This document shows positions 41,566 through 50,600 of a stretch of DNA of 64,000 bases, one piece after another. A model generated the notes under the pieces. It made no database searches. It was not told where the DNA came from and saw only the letters and a program-made list of their open reading frames with translations. Numbering within the stretch: the first letter of the stretch is position 1; each line of letters opens with the position of its first letter. Source of the DNA: CAZTQN01 sp964615765 (GTDB lineage Bacteria; Planctomycetota; Phycisphaerae; Phycisphaerales; UBA1924); NCBI GenBank assembly GCA_964615765.1, contig CAZTQN010000002.1, positions 1 through 64,000 of the forward strand, given 5' to 3'. A program made the position numbers and the translations under genes.

Positions 41566-42180
41566 TTATTCCAGGCCTGGCTCGCCCGCGAGTTGCCACT
41601 GGACGGTGCTGGTCTCCGGCATCTCGGCGATCGGCTTCCCGGCGCCGACGACGCCCAGATGCCGCAGCATGTTCAGGCACTGGGCCCGGTGGTAATGCCC
41701 GTGGGTGAGCACGTGCGTGAGGGCGGCGGCATAGGTGAACGTGTACGAGCGCATGCCGGTGGGCGAGTAGCCCATGAACGTGAACGTCGCGCCCAGCCCG
41801 CGGGCCCGGGCGTGCCGGGCGGCGTCGCGCAGGTCGTTCGAGATGGTGTGGTTGGCCGCGAGCAGTTCGTCAACGCTGCGGTCGCGGGCGTCCGGGCCGG
41901 GAGCGCCGGGCGGCGGGGGCGTGGGCATCGGCTCCATCGCCGCTCGCACGGGGTCGACGCCGCGGACGCGGTCGGCCCAGCGCCCGGCGGCGCTGATGAT
42001 GTGCGTGATGTTGAGGTGCAGCCCGCCGGTCTCGCCCAGGCCGATGGGGAACTTCTGGTGAAACTGCTCGCGCGTCAGCGGGCGGCAGGCTTCGAGGAGT
42101 TCGCGGTTGCCCCACTCGTTGTGGGCGATCAGGATGTCCAGCACGTCGCCGGCTCGCGGCGTCTTGGGGGTCTGGCTCAC
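41566..42180 (-). CDS. DinB/YfiT-like metal-dependent protein
   Basis: 204 residues: a four-helix bundle with AHNEWGNRELLEACRPLTREQF, ITHIISAAGRW and ALTHVLTHGHYHRAQCLNML, where the histidines would bind a divalent metal. Members act as thiol transferases or unknown metalloenzymes. The GTG at 42180 has GGAGG 5 nt upstream, better than the GTG at 42243. Confidence 0.85.
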   Translation of the reverse strand: MSQTPKTPRAGDVLDILIAHNEWGNRELLEACRPLTREQFHQKFPIGLGETGGLHLNITHIISAAGRWADRVRGVDPVRAAMEPMPTPPPPGAPGPDARDRSVDELLAANHTISNDLRDAARHARARGLGATFTFMGYSPTGMRSYTFTYAAALTHVLTHGHYHRAQCLNMLRHLGVVGAGKPIAEMPETSTVQWQLAGEPGLE

Positions 42181-42272
42181 GGGCGCCTCCGGCTGCCACG
42201 GGCCGAACGTGCCGGCCTGCGGCGGTTGATGACCCCGCCCCACCTGGACTCATCATTCCCGAGTCACGCCCG

Positions 42273-43649
42273 TCAGTCGTCGCCGGGCGCGGACGCGCCA
42301 GCGTCGAGCCCGGGCGGGTCCGTCGGCGACTGCGCCTCGCGGATCATCGACTCGCTGATGACGTCGTAGCACGTCGCCAACAGGCCCACCAGCGGGAACT
42401 TCGAACCGGCCAGCGGGCTTGAGCCCAGGCGGCGGAGCAGCGGGTGCGTGACGGCGGGCGGCTCGATGGGCATCGCCAGCGCGTCCGACGCCGGGCCGGC
42501 GTCCGGACCCCCGTCCGCCGAGCCGTCCATGCCCTGGGCCGCAAGGTCGGCCGGGTCGCTGGTGTCCCAGAACGTGTGCAGGGCGGCGGCGAGGTCGCCC
42601 GCGCCGGCGGTCGTCGCGGGCAGGTGCGGCGTGTACACCGGGGCCGCCGACCCCCCGCTGCGCTGCAGCCCGGCCAGCGCCCGCTGCGTGCGGAGGCGTT
42701 CGACCAGGTCGGCCTCGAGCATGCCCCGGAGCCCGAAGATGAGCATCTGCTGCTGGGCCAGGCGTTCGGCGACCAGGTACATCGCGCAGCACAGGTGCTT
42801 GCACAGCACCAGCGTGCCGCCGGTGCTCGCGCCGCTGCTGGCGGCGCTGCTGGCGTGGCCGGTGCTCGGACCGGTGCTTGGACCGGCGGGCGCGCCATCG
42901 CGGTTGGCGATCGCCGCCAGCCCGACGACACTGCCCGAGACAGCCGAGCGGCGCCGGAAGACTTCGCAGTCGCACGAGACGGACAGATCGGACAAGTCCG
43001 GCGGGAACAGGTGCAGGCCCGCGGGGGCGAAGAGGTCCTCGATGTTCGTCGGCAGTTCGCCGGCGAGGAGAGCCGCGCCGTACTTGGCCTGCGCGACCAT
43101 CGCGGAGGTGACCGTCTCCCACTGCTCGGGCGTGAACGTGGGCAGGCGGATGGCGACCTTGTAGGCGGTGGGCATGCGCCCCTGGACGCGTGCGAGGATG
43201 GCGCCCGGGCTGACATCGAGCTGGCGCGTCTGCCCGCCGCGGGCGTACTCGAGCCCCTCGGCGAGTTGATCGCCGGGCGCGTGCAGTTCGCACAGGCGCA
43301 TCCAGCGGGCGGAGGCCCACGTCCAATGAACGCTCGGCGCGGGCGGGCCTTCCTGCTCGCCGGGCTTGAGCCCGCGCGTCTGCAGGCGGATTCCGCCGAC
43401 GACGCGCCGCGGGTGCAGCGTGGGCTGGGCCGGGCGGCGCTCGAACCCGCGGGGCGGCGGGCCGCCGGTCATGCTCGTGCCCGACGGGCTGATGCCGGGC
43501 GTGCTCGTTCCGGGCGCACCAGCGGGAACGTCGGACGTCGGCGTCCCGGCCTGGGAGATGGCGGGGACGGACGGGCCGGCGTCGGCGTCGGTCGCGGCCT
43601 TGGGCGTGCCGCCGGGAGGAGGGGGGAAGGGTCGCGGGGTCTGGCTCAC
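42273..43649 (-). CDS. SWIM zinc-finger protein, partner of SNF2 helicase
   Basis: 458 residues. The SWIM motif CxC (226, 228) and CxH (283, 285, in LCKHLCCAM) is split by a Ser/Gly/Thr low-complexity insert of about 50 residues, much longer than usual. The first 80 residues are Pro/Gly-rich. Such proteins are commonly encoded next to SNF2 ATPases and probably bind nucleic acid or the helicase. GTG start overlaps the SNF2 stop (GTGA). Confidence 0.85.
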   Translation of the reverse strand: MSQTPRPFPPPPGGTPKAATDADAGPSVPAISQAGTPTSDVPAGAPGTSTPGISPSGTSMTGGPPPRGFERRPAQPTLHPRRVVGGIRLQTRGLKPGEQEGPPAPSVHWTWASARWMRLCELHAPGDQLAEGLEYARGGQTRQLDVSPGAILARVQGRMPTAYKVAIRLPTFTPEQWETVTSAMVAQAKYGAALLAGELPTNIEDLFAPAGLHLFPPDLSDLSVSCDCEVFRRRSAVSGSVVGLAAIANRDGAPAGPSTGPSTGHASSAASSGASTGGTLVLCKHLCCAMYLVAERLAQQQMLIFGLRGMLEADLVERLRTQRALAGLQRSGGSAAPVYTPHLPATTAGAGDLAAALHTFWDTSDPADLAAQGMDGSADGGPDAGPASDALAMPIEPPAVTHPLLRRLGSSPLAGSKFPLVGLLATCYDVISESMIREAQSPTDPPGLDAGASAPGDD

Positions 43650-46600
43650 GCGCCGGCCTCCAGCACGTCGACGTCGTCGCCGATCGCGTCACGCCGAAGC
43701 GTCAGCAGGTCGCGCAGCGACGCCGTGTCCAGCTCCGTCAGCCAATCTTCGCCCGAGCCGACGATCTCGCTGGCGAGTTCGGTCTTCTGCTCGATCATCT
43801 GGTCGATGCGCTCTTCCAGCGTGCCCGAGACGACGAACTTGTGCACCTGCACGGTGCGGGTCTGGCCGATGCGGTACGCGCGGTCGGTCGCCTGGGCTTC
43901 GACGGCGGGGTTCCACCAGCGGTCGAAGTGGAACACGTGGTTCGCCGCCGTCAGGTTCAGACCGACGCCCCCGGCCTTGAGGCTCAGGAGCAGCACGGGC
44001 GGGCCGGACCGCGCGCCCTTGCCGGCGCCGGCGCGGGAACGCTCGCCCTGGAACTCGGCGACGATCTGCTGGCGCTGCCCGGCCGCCGTGCCCCCGTGCA
44101 GGAACAGCACGTCGCGATCGAGCGACTTGCGCAGCATCGTCGCCAAGAGGTGACCCATCTGGCGGAACTGCGTGAACACCAGGGCCTTGTCGCCCGCGGC
44201 CACGACTTCCTGCAGCATCTCGACCAGGCGCTGGCACTTGCCGGAGCGCGCGGGGTTGATGGGCGGCGCGCCGGAGGCGGCCCCGGCCTCGCCGAACTCT
44301 TTCAGGAACTGCGCCGGGTGGTTGCAGATCTGCTTGAGCTTGATCAGACCCGCGAGCACCAGCCCGCGCCGCTGGATGCCCTCGGCCCGCTCCGCCGCGG
44401 CGAGCATGTCGCTCACGCACGACTGGTACAGATTGGCCTGCTCTGGCGTGAGGTAGCAGTACTCCTTGGTCTCGACCTTCTCGGGCAGGTCGGTGATGAC
44501 CGAGGGGTCGCTCTTGAGGCGGCGCAGGACGAACGGCTGCACAAGCCCGCGCATCTGCGAGGCCTTGTGCCGGTCGCGGTACCGCTCGATCGGCACGGCG
44601 AAGACGCGCCGGAACTCGCCCGCAGGGCCGAGGTAGCCCGGGTTGAGGAAGTCCATGATCGACCACAGCTCGATCAGGCGGTTCTCGAGCGGGGTGCCGG
44701 TGAGCGCGATGCGCCGCGTGGCGGGCAGCGCGTGGATGGCGCGCGTCTGCTTCGCGCCCGGGTTCTTGATGTTCTGGGCTTCGTCGAGCACGACGCGCGA
44801 CCAGCCGATCCGCTCCAGGTGCTCCCGGTCGCGGTGCGCCAGCGCGTAGGTCGTGATGACCACGTCGCTCGCGAGCGCCGTCGCCACCAGGCGATCGCCC
44901 AGCGGGCGGTCGGCCCCGTGGTGCACGTGCACACGCAGACGCGGCGTGAACCGCCGGGCTTCGTGCACCCAGTTGGCCACGACCGACATCGGCACCACCA
45001 GCAGCGTCGGCCCCGGGCCGGATTCCGGGCGGGCGGGCATGTCGACGGTCGCCGCGGCGGCCGCCTTGAGGGCCTCCTCCGAGATCGCACGCGGCGTGAC
45101 GCCGGTGCCCATGATGCCCAAGGCTCCGCCGGTGTCGTCGGCGGTGATCGCGGGCGCGTCGGGCGTGGGGGTCTCGACGACCTCACCCCGCTCGTGCGCG
45201 AGCAGCGCCAGGAGCTGGATCGTCTTGCCCAGACCCATGTCATCCGCCAGGCACGCGCCCAGGCCGATGCGGTCAAGGAAGGCCAGCCAGCTCAGGCCCT
45301 TCAACTGGTACGGGCGGAGAGTGCCGACGAAGCCGCGGGGCGACTCGATCATCGGCATCTTCTCGCTCTTGCCCGGGTCGCCGAAAACGCTGGCGACCCA
45401 GCCGGTGGCTTCCATCCCGAGGATGGGCACGCCGGTCTCGTGAGCGTCGCTGGCGTAGGCCAGGCGCAGGGCCCGACCGACTTCCATCTTCCCGCCGGGA
45501 TTCTCGCGGATGAACCGCATCGCCGCCTTGACGTCTTCCGGGCGCACTTCAACCCAGCGCCCGTTGAGACGGATCAGGGGCGAGTGCTGGGCCGCGAGGC
45601 GTTCGAACTGCTCGAGCGTCAGGCTCGTCTCGCCGACGGCGATCTGCCAGCGGTAACTGACCAGGCTGGAGAGCCCGATCTGGGCCTCGTTCCCGCTGCG
45701 GGCCCCGGGGGGGGCGGCGTCCTGCAGGTCGATGTCCTCGCTGTTGACGATCAGTCGCGCGCCCAGGCGCACCGACGGCGAGTCCCACCATTCCGGCGCT
45801 TCCACGCCGAAGCCCTGCTCGATCAGCAGCGGGCGGAACTCGCGCAGGAACTTGTACGCCTCGCTGGTGGAGAGCTCGATCGACGCGGGCTCGGCCTCTT
45901 CGAGGACGCGTTCCAGCCGCTTGTACACGCGGGCCGCGCGGCCGAGTTCGGCCAGCAGCAGTTCCTGCGGCGCTTCGACGCGCTGACCCTCGACGCTCGC
46001 GGGGCCCGGCGGCAGGGCCCAGATGTCCGCCGCGTCGAGCACGACGCGCTCGTCCGCGACGCTGCGCAGGTGCAGCGAGAGCGTCCAGCGCACGCCGTCG
46101 CCGGGGGCGGCGAGGTCTGTCATGTCCGAAAGGTCGATCGGCTCCGACAGACGCATGAGCATGCGCCACGCGCCGCCGGTGGTCCGCTCGTCCAGCCCGC
46201 CGATCCATCGGCGCACGCCCTTGACCAGGTCGGCCCGCGGCCCGGGGCGCGCGTCGATCTCCGCCGGGTCGGTCAAGAGGCCCGTCAGCCAGGCCACATG
46301 CAGATCGGTCGTCGCGTCGCGACCCTCGATGGCCTCGTGCATCGTCTCCCGGCGCATCACGGCGCGGCACAGGGCGTCGCCCACGCGCAGCATGAAGTCG
46401 CTCAGGATCGCCATCCCGTCGTGCCCGAGCCCGTCCTGCACGCACCGCGCCGACGCCGGCATCGTCCCCAGCAGCGCCAGCGCCTTGCGGCTGGTCGCCT
46501 CGTCGCCCAACCACGGCATCCACACCCCGCGGATCGACCCGCTGGCCTGCTGTTCCACCATCGGGACAAACCGCTGCTGGGCAAGCATGTGGCGCACCAG

Positions 46601-47323
46601 CCGGCTCGCCGAGGCGAAGAACTTGAGCGACTCGCCCGCGGCGACGCCCGCGTTGTCCTCGCGCCCGGCCATGTCCTCGATGGCGTCGAGCACGGCGCAG
46701 GCACGCTCCGCCGGGACGCGCACCGTCGGCACGCCGAACCAGCCGAGCTCGATCGCCGGCCCGGCGCCCGTCTCGTCGTCCGCGTCGACGCCAAGCGTGT
46801 GCGCCACGTGCGGGCTGGGCACGGCCCGTGCCGTCCCGGCCCGCGTGGGCAGGCGCAGCACGACCTTGGTCGTCGCGCCGTCAACCCCGTCCGGGCCCGC
46901 CTCGGTCGAGAGCGGCCCGCCCAGGGCCCGCTCGACAATCGCCGCCAGCGCCGACGTGCCCAGCACGTGCGGGTGCGCGGCCGGAGCCTCCGCCGTCGTC
47001 GCACGATCCGGGTTGTCTGCCGCGCTCGACGCCGTCCCCGGCGGGACTTCGCCCCACAGGTGCAGCGCTCCGTCGGTCCACACGGCCCGGACGACGACCT
47101 CGGCCCGGGCCCCGCCGCCCACGCGACCGGCAACGACGGCGGACGTCAGCCCGCCGGGCCCTTCGCCCGCGCCGGAATCAAGTTCATCACCCGCGTCGGG
47201 CTCGTCGGGAATTTCCCAGGCGGGCGGTTCGGCACCGGGCGTGCCACTCCCCGCCGGCACGCGCCCGCCCTCGCCCGCCCGAATCGGGCTGGTGCCCCGA
47301 ACGCCCTCGTTCTCAGAGTTCAC
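43646..47323 (-). CDS. SNF2-family DEAD/DEAH helicase-like ATPase
   Basis: 1225 residues. The C-terminal half has SNF2 motifs: LADDMGLGKTIQ (Walker A), VLDEAQNIKN (motif II), SLKAGGVGLNLTAANHVFHFDRWWNPAVEAQATDRAYRIGQ in pieces (motifs V and VI). The first 650 residues are the bacterial SNF2-associated region. It uses ATP to move along double-stranded DNA and may remodel RNA polymerase or protein-DNA complexes. GTG start. The first gene of the pair with the SWIM protein. Confidence 0.93.
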   Translation of the reverse strand: MNSENEGVRGTSPIRAGEGGRVPAGSGTPGAEPPAWEIPDEPDAGDELDSGAGEGPGGLTSAVVAGRVGGGARAEVVVRAVWTDGALHLWGEVPPGTASSAADNPDRATTAEAPAAHPHVLGTSALAAIVERALGGPLSTEAGPDGVDGATTKVVLRLPTRAGTARAVPSPHVAHTLGVDADDETGAGPAIELGWFGVPTVRVPAERACAVLDAIEDMAGREDNAGVAAGESLKFFASASRLVRHMLAQQRFVPMVEQQASGSIRGVWMPWLGDEATSRKALALLGTMPASARCVQDGLGHDGMAILSDFMLRVGDALCRAVMRRETMHEAIEGRDATTDLHVAWLTGLLTDPAEIDARPGPRADLVKGVRRWIGGLDERTTGGAWRMLMRLSEPIDLSDMTDLAAPGDGVRWTLSLHLRSVADERVVLDAADIWALPPGPASVEGQRVEAPQELLLAELGRAARVYKRLERVLEEAEPASIELSTSEAYKFLREFRPLLIEQGFGVEAPEWWDSPSVRLGARLIVNSEDIDLQDAAPPGARSGNEAQIGLSSLVSYRWQIAVGETSLTLEQFERLAAQHSPLIRLNGRWVEVRPEDVKAAMRFIRENPGGKMEVGRALRLAYASDAHETGVPILGMEATGWVASVFGDPGKSEKMPMIESPRGFVGTLRPYQLKGLSWLAFLDRIGLGACLADDMGLGKTIQLLALLAHERGEVVETPTPDAPAITADDTGGALGIMGTGVTPRAISEEALKAAAAATVDMPARPESGPGPTLLVVPMSVVANWVHEARRFTPRLRVHVHHGADRPLGDRLVATALASDVVITTYALAHRDREHLERIGWSRVVLDEAQNIKNPGAKQTRAIHALPATRRIALTGTPLENRLIELWSIMDFLNPGYLGPAGEFRRVFAVPIERYRDRHKASQMRGLVQPFVLRRLKSDPSVITDLPEKVETKEYCYLTPEQANLYQSCVSDMLAAAERAEGIQRRGLVLAGLIKLKQICNHPAQFLKEFGEAGAASGAPPINPARSGKCQRLVEMLQEVVAAGDKALVFTQFRQMGHLLATMLRKSLDRDVLFLHGGTAAGQRQQIVAEFQGERSRAGAGKGARSGPPVLLLSLKAGGVGLNLTAANHVFHFDRWWNPAVEAQATDRAYRIGQTRTVQVHKFVVSGTLEERIDQMIEQKTELASEIVGSGEDWLTELDTASLRDLLTLRRDAIGDDVDVLEAGA

Positions 47324-47405
47324 GCGCTCGCGCCCCTGCCTGTGTGCGCCACCCCGCGCGGGCTGCTCGCCGCGCCCGGGCCCGCGGCCCGGTCTGAATG
47401 CTCAA

Positions 47406-47478
47406 TGAGGGCGGTGGGGGTCGAACCCACGACCTGCGGATTAAAAGTCCGACGCTCTACCAACTGAGCTACGCCCTC
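47406..47478 (-). tRNA. tRNA-Lys (anticodon TTT)
   Basis: 73 nt on the minus strand. Acceptor GAGGGCG pairs with CGCCCTC, D arm GCTCAGTTGGTAGAGC, anticodon loop CTTTTAA with TTT at 34-36, T arm GTGGGTTCGACCCCCAC. A discriminator follows and CCA is not encoded. The pair 27-43 (T-C) is a mismatch. Confidence 0.95.
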
Positions 47479-47627
47479 GTTCTGGCCGATCCGAACCGCG
47501 TCGCGGGCCGCATCAACCCGGAAACGCTGATGCTATGCCGCACGCGCACGCGGCCCGCGCGAAGCCGACGAGTCTGCGCCCCGGCGGCGTGCCGGCGGGC
47601 CCGCCGCCCGAACCCCCGCCCCGGCCC

Positions 47628-47650
47628 GCCCGGCGCCGATGGCGCCGGGC
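47628..47650 (-). terminator. GC-rich hairpin after the subtilase gene
   Basis: GCCCGGCGCC (47628-47637) and GGCGCCGGGC (47641-47650) pair perfectly around GAT, 22 nt beyond the stop codon. No T run follows, so termination would be Rho-assisted or the stem is for RNA stability. Confidence 0.5.
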
Positions 47651-47672
47651 CCAAGCGCCCGTCCGACGTGCG

Positions 47673-50600
47673 TCAGACGATCGCCGCGGACGTGCCCAGC
47701 GGGGTGCCCAGCATCCCGAACCCGCCCTGCAGGAACGCGTCGAAGTGCTGGACGAAGGCCACCACCGGCGTTGCCGACGTCACGCGCGTCCCGAAGAACG
47801 TGCCCACGCCCGCGACCGTGCCGCTCGTCGCCCGCGTGCCGGTCACGAAGTCGAACAGGTTGTAGTTGGCGGTGGTGCGGCTGGGGACGGTGCGGCGGAA
47901 GGTCTCCGACGTCCCGTCGTTGAAGCTGAGCTGGATCTCCACCGTCGACTCCGTCGCGCCCGGGTTGTACACGCGGAGGAACTCGGCGTTGCGCGTCTGG
48001 CCCAGCGGGCGGAAGCCCTCGCCGAAGACCCACTGCGTCCACGCCGTGCCCGTCAGCGTCTGACCGCTCGAGCCGATCGACGTCTGGTTGGGCAGGCTGA
48101 CCGTCACCGGCCGGTTGGCGGTGTAGGTCACGCCGTAGGGCTGACCGCGCGGGAAGCCCGGGAGCGAGGCCACGTCGATCTGCACCAGGCGCTGGGCCGG
48201 GGCGACGATCGAGCGGCGGTACGAGCTGGCGTTGCTGAAGTTGAACGTGACGGTGACGTTGGACGACTGCGTGCCCGGGTTGAAGATGGCCACGCGTTCG
48301 GCGCTCGCCGTCAGCCCGACCTGGCCCTGGCCCGTCGCCCCGGCCGTCGCCCCCAGGCCCGCCAGGCCCAGCGTCGAGTAGCCCGAACGGTCGTTGGAGT
48401 TGAAGTGCGTGATCGCGGCGACGATCGGCAGGTCCGCATCGATGCGGATCCCGAACCGGCCCTGCGGGATCTGCGCGTCCGTGAACGACGCGATGCTCCA
48501 CCCGCCGCGACGCTGCGGCCCGATCAAGGACAGCGTCGTGAACGGCGTGCCCCCGTTCTCCGGGATGACCGTCATCGAGACCTTGATCGTCGAGCCGGAC
48601 GGGTTGTAGAACACCACGAAGTCGTTGATGCCCGGGCCCTTCTGGCCTTCGGCGAACGTCCACACCGCCGACGTCTGCGACACGAAGCTCTGCCCCGTCG
48701 AGACGTTGAAGTCGTAGTGGCTCATCGTTGCGCCGACGGGCAGGCTGGAGCGGATCTCCAGCGCGAACGGCGTGTCCTTGCGGACGCCCGCGCGACCGGC
48801 GAACGTCCCCGCGACGCGCTCCGCCGTCCCGCCCGCGTACAGCGACGGGTTGGTGATCGTCACGCCCCCGCGCACCGTCGCCGGCACCAGGCCCGCCGTC
48901 GTCGGGTTGTCCGTCGCCGAGTCGAACAGCACGTCCGGCGCGAACGCCGTGTTCTCGTACCGCGCGATCACCACCACCCGGGCCCCGTCCGGCTGGCTGT
49001 TCACGATCGGCAGGAACGTGCTGGCCCGGCTGTTGGCGAAGCCCTCGGGGTAGTACGAAACGAACGGCAGCGATTCCGGCGTCAGCGACAGCGCCTTCGG
49101 GTCCGCCACCAGGTGGCCCGTGCCCGTCCCGCCGATGAGCGTGCTGAACTGCGTGTTCACCGCGCCCGGTGTCTCCCCGGCCAGCAGGAAGAATCGCAGG
49201 CTCGCCGTCTGACCCGGGCCGAGCGAGCCGATGTTGAACGCCATCAGCATGTCCTGATCGCCGACGGACCCGACGTCCGCGTTGGACGGGTCCGGGTCCG
49301 ACGGGTTGAGCACGACCGCGAGCGGGTCGCGGACCGAATCGGACTGGGCGAACGACGGCGTGACGGTGTACCGCGTGCTCGGCGCCGCCGCCAGGGCCAG
49401 CGTCAGCCCGCTCGTCCCCAGCGTCGACGTCGCCAGCTTGGGCGTCGCGCCGACGCCCAGGTTGCGCACGTTGTTCAGCGTGCTGGTGCTCCCGCCGCTG
49501 GAGACCAGGCCCGGGTCGGCGTTCAGCCCTTCCAGCCACGCCAGGTCGTTGATGGGCGAGGAGGCGGTGTTGGTCAGCGACACGTCGACGGCGGCGAAGC
49601 GGTCGCCCACGCCGAAGGAGAACGTGCGCCGGATCGCCAGCGAGCGGTACAGCCCGCTGACCACCAGGCGCCGGTTGAATGCGTCGCTCTCGCTGGCGAT
49701 CGAGACCGGCACGTCGACCTGCGAGCGGTCGCCGGTGTTGCGGAACACGAACCCGTCGAGCGCCGCGCCGAAGAACGTCCGCAGACGCGAGCCGGCCGCG
49801 AAGAAGTCCGTCCCGTTGAGCTTCACGCCGTTGGTCGTGACCCCGTCCGGGCTGGCGCCGATGGAGCCGGCCTGGTTGAGCGTGAGCGACAGCGCGTCGC
49901 CGGCGATGGTCTGCGAGCCCTCGCTGACGCCCCCGCTGACGGTGATGGTGACGCTGTACTCGCCCGTCGCGTCCGTCGAGCGTCCGCTCCCGGCGCTGGT
50001 CAGCACGTAGTTGTCGTTGCCGACGTCCGCCACCGTCCCGCCGGTGAAGCCGCCCGAGACGCCCACGTAGTACGTCCCCGCGGAGACGACGACGAAGTTG
50101 ATGGCGTTGGTGTTGACGGCCTTGCGGCGGTCGGCGCGGACTTCGTTGCCCTGCGCGTCGAACAGCCGCAGGATCGTCCGCAGCGGGCCGGTGGTGTTCG
50201 TGGTCGCCAGCGAGACGCTGAGCGTGGTGCCCGCGCCCGCGGTGAGGCGGTACAGGTCGACGTCGCGGAGCCCGAAGGCCCCGTCGCCGATGGCCGCCGT
50301 GAACGTCCGCGTGCCGGTGTTCTCGATGTTCGTCGCGGTCGCGAGGATCTGCGTGTCGTTGAGTTCGAACACGCCGAAGGCGTTGTTGGTGAGGTTGAAG
50401 GTGAGCGTCCACGCCGTGAGCGTCCCGGCGTCGAGCGGGCGGTTGTCGACAACGGTGAGCGTCCAGTTGCCCGCCGCGGAGCGACCGAGGAGCTGGTCGA
50501 GCGCCTCTTCGGCACGGAAGCGCCCGGTGAAGGGCGCGGCGCCGGTCGCCAGCGAGGCCCCGGAGCCGCTGACGAACGTGGTGTTGGTGAGGTTCTGACC

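Noticed and set aside
43841..47467. 1208-codon plus-strand frame opposite the SNF2 gene
   Set aside because: Same reason: the opposite strand has all SNF2 motifs, and this frame also runs into tRNA-Lys.
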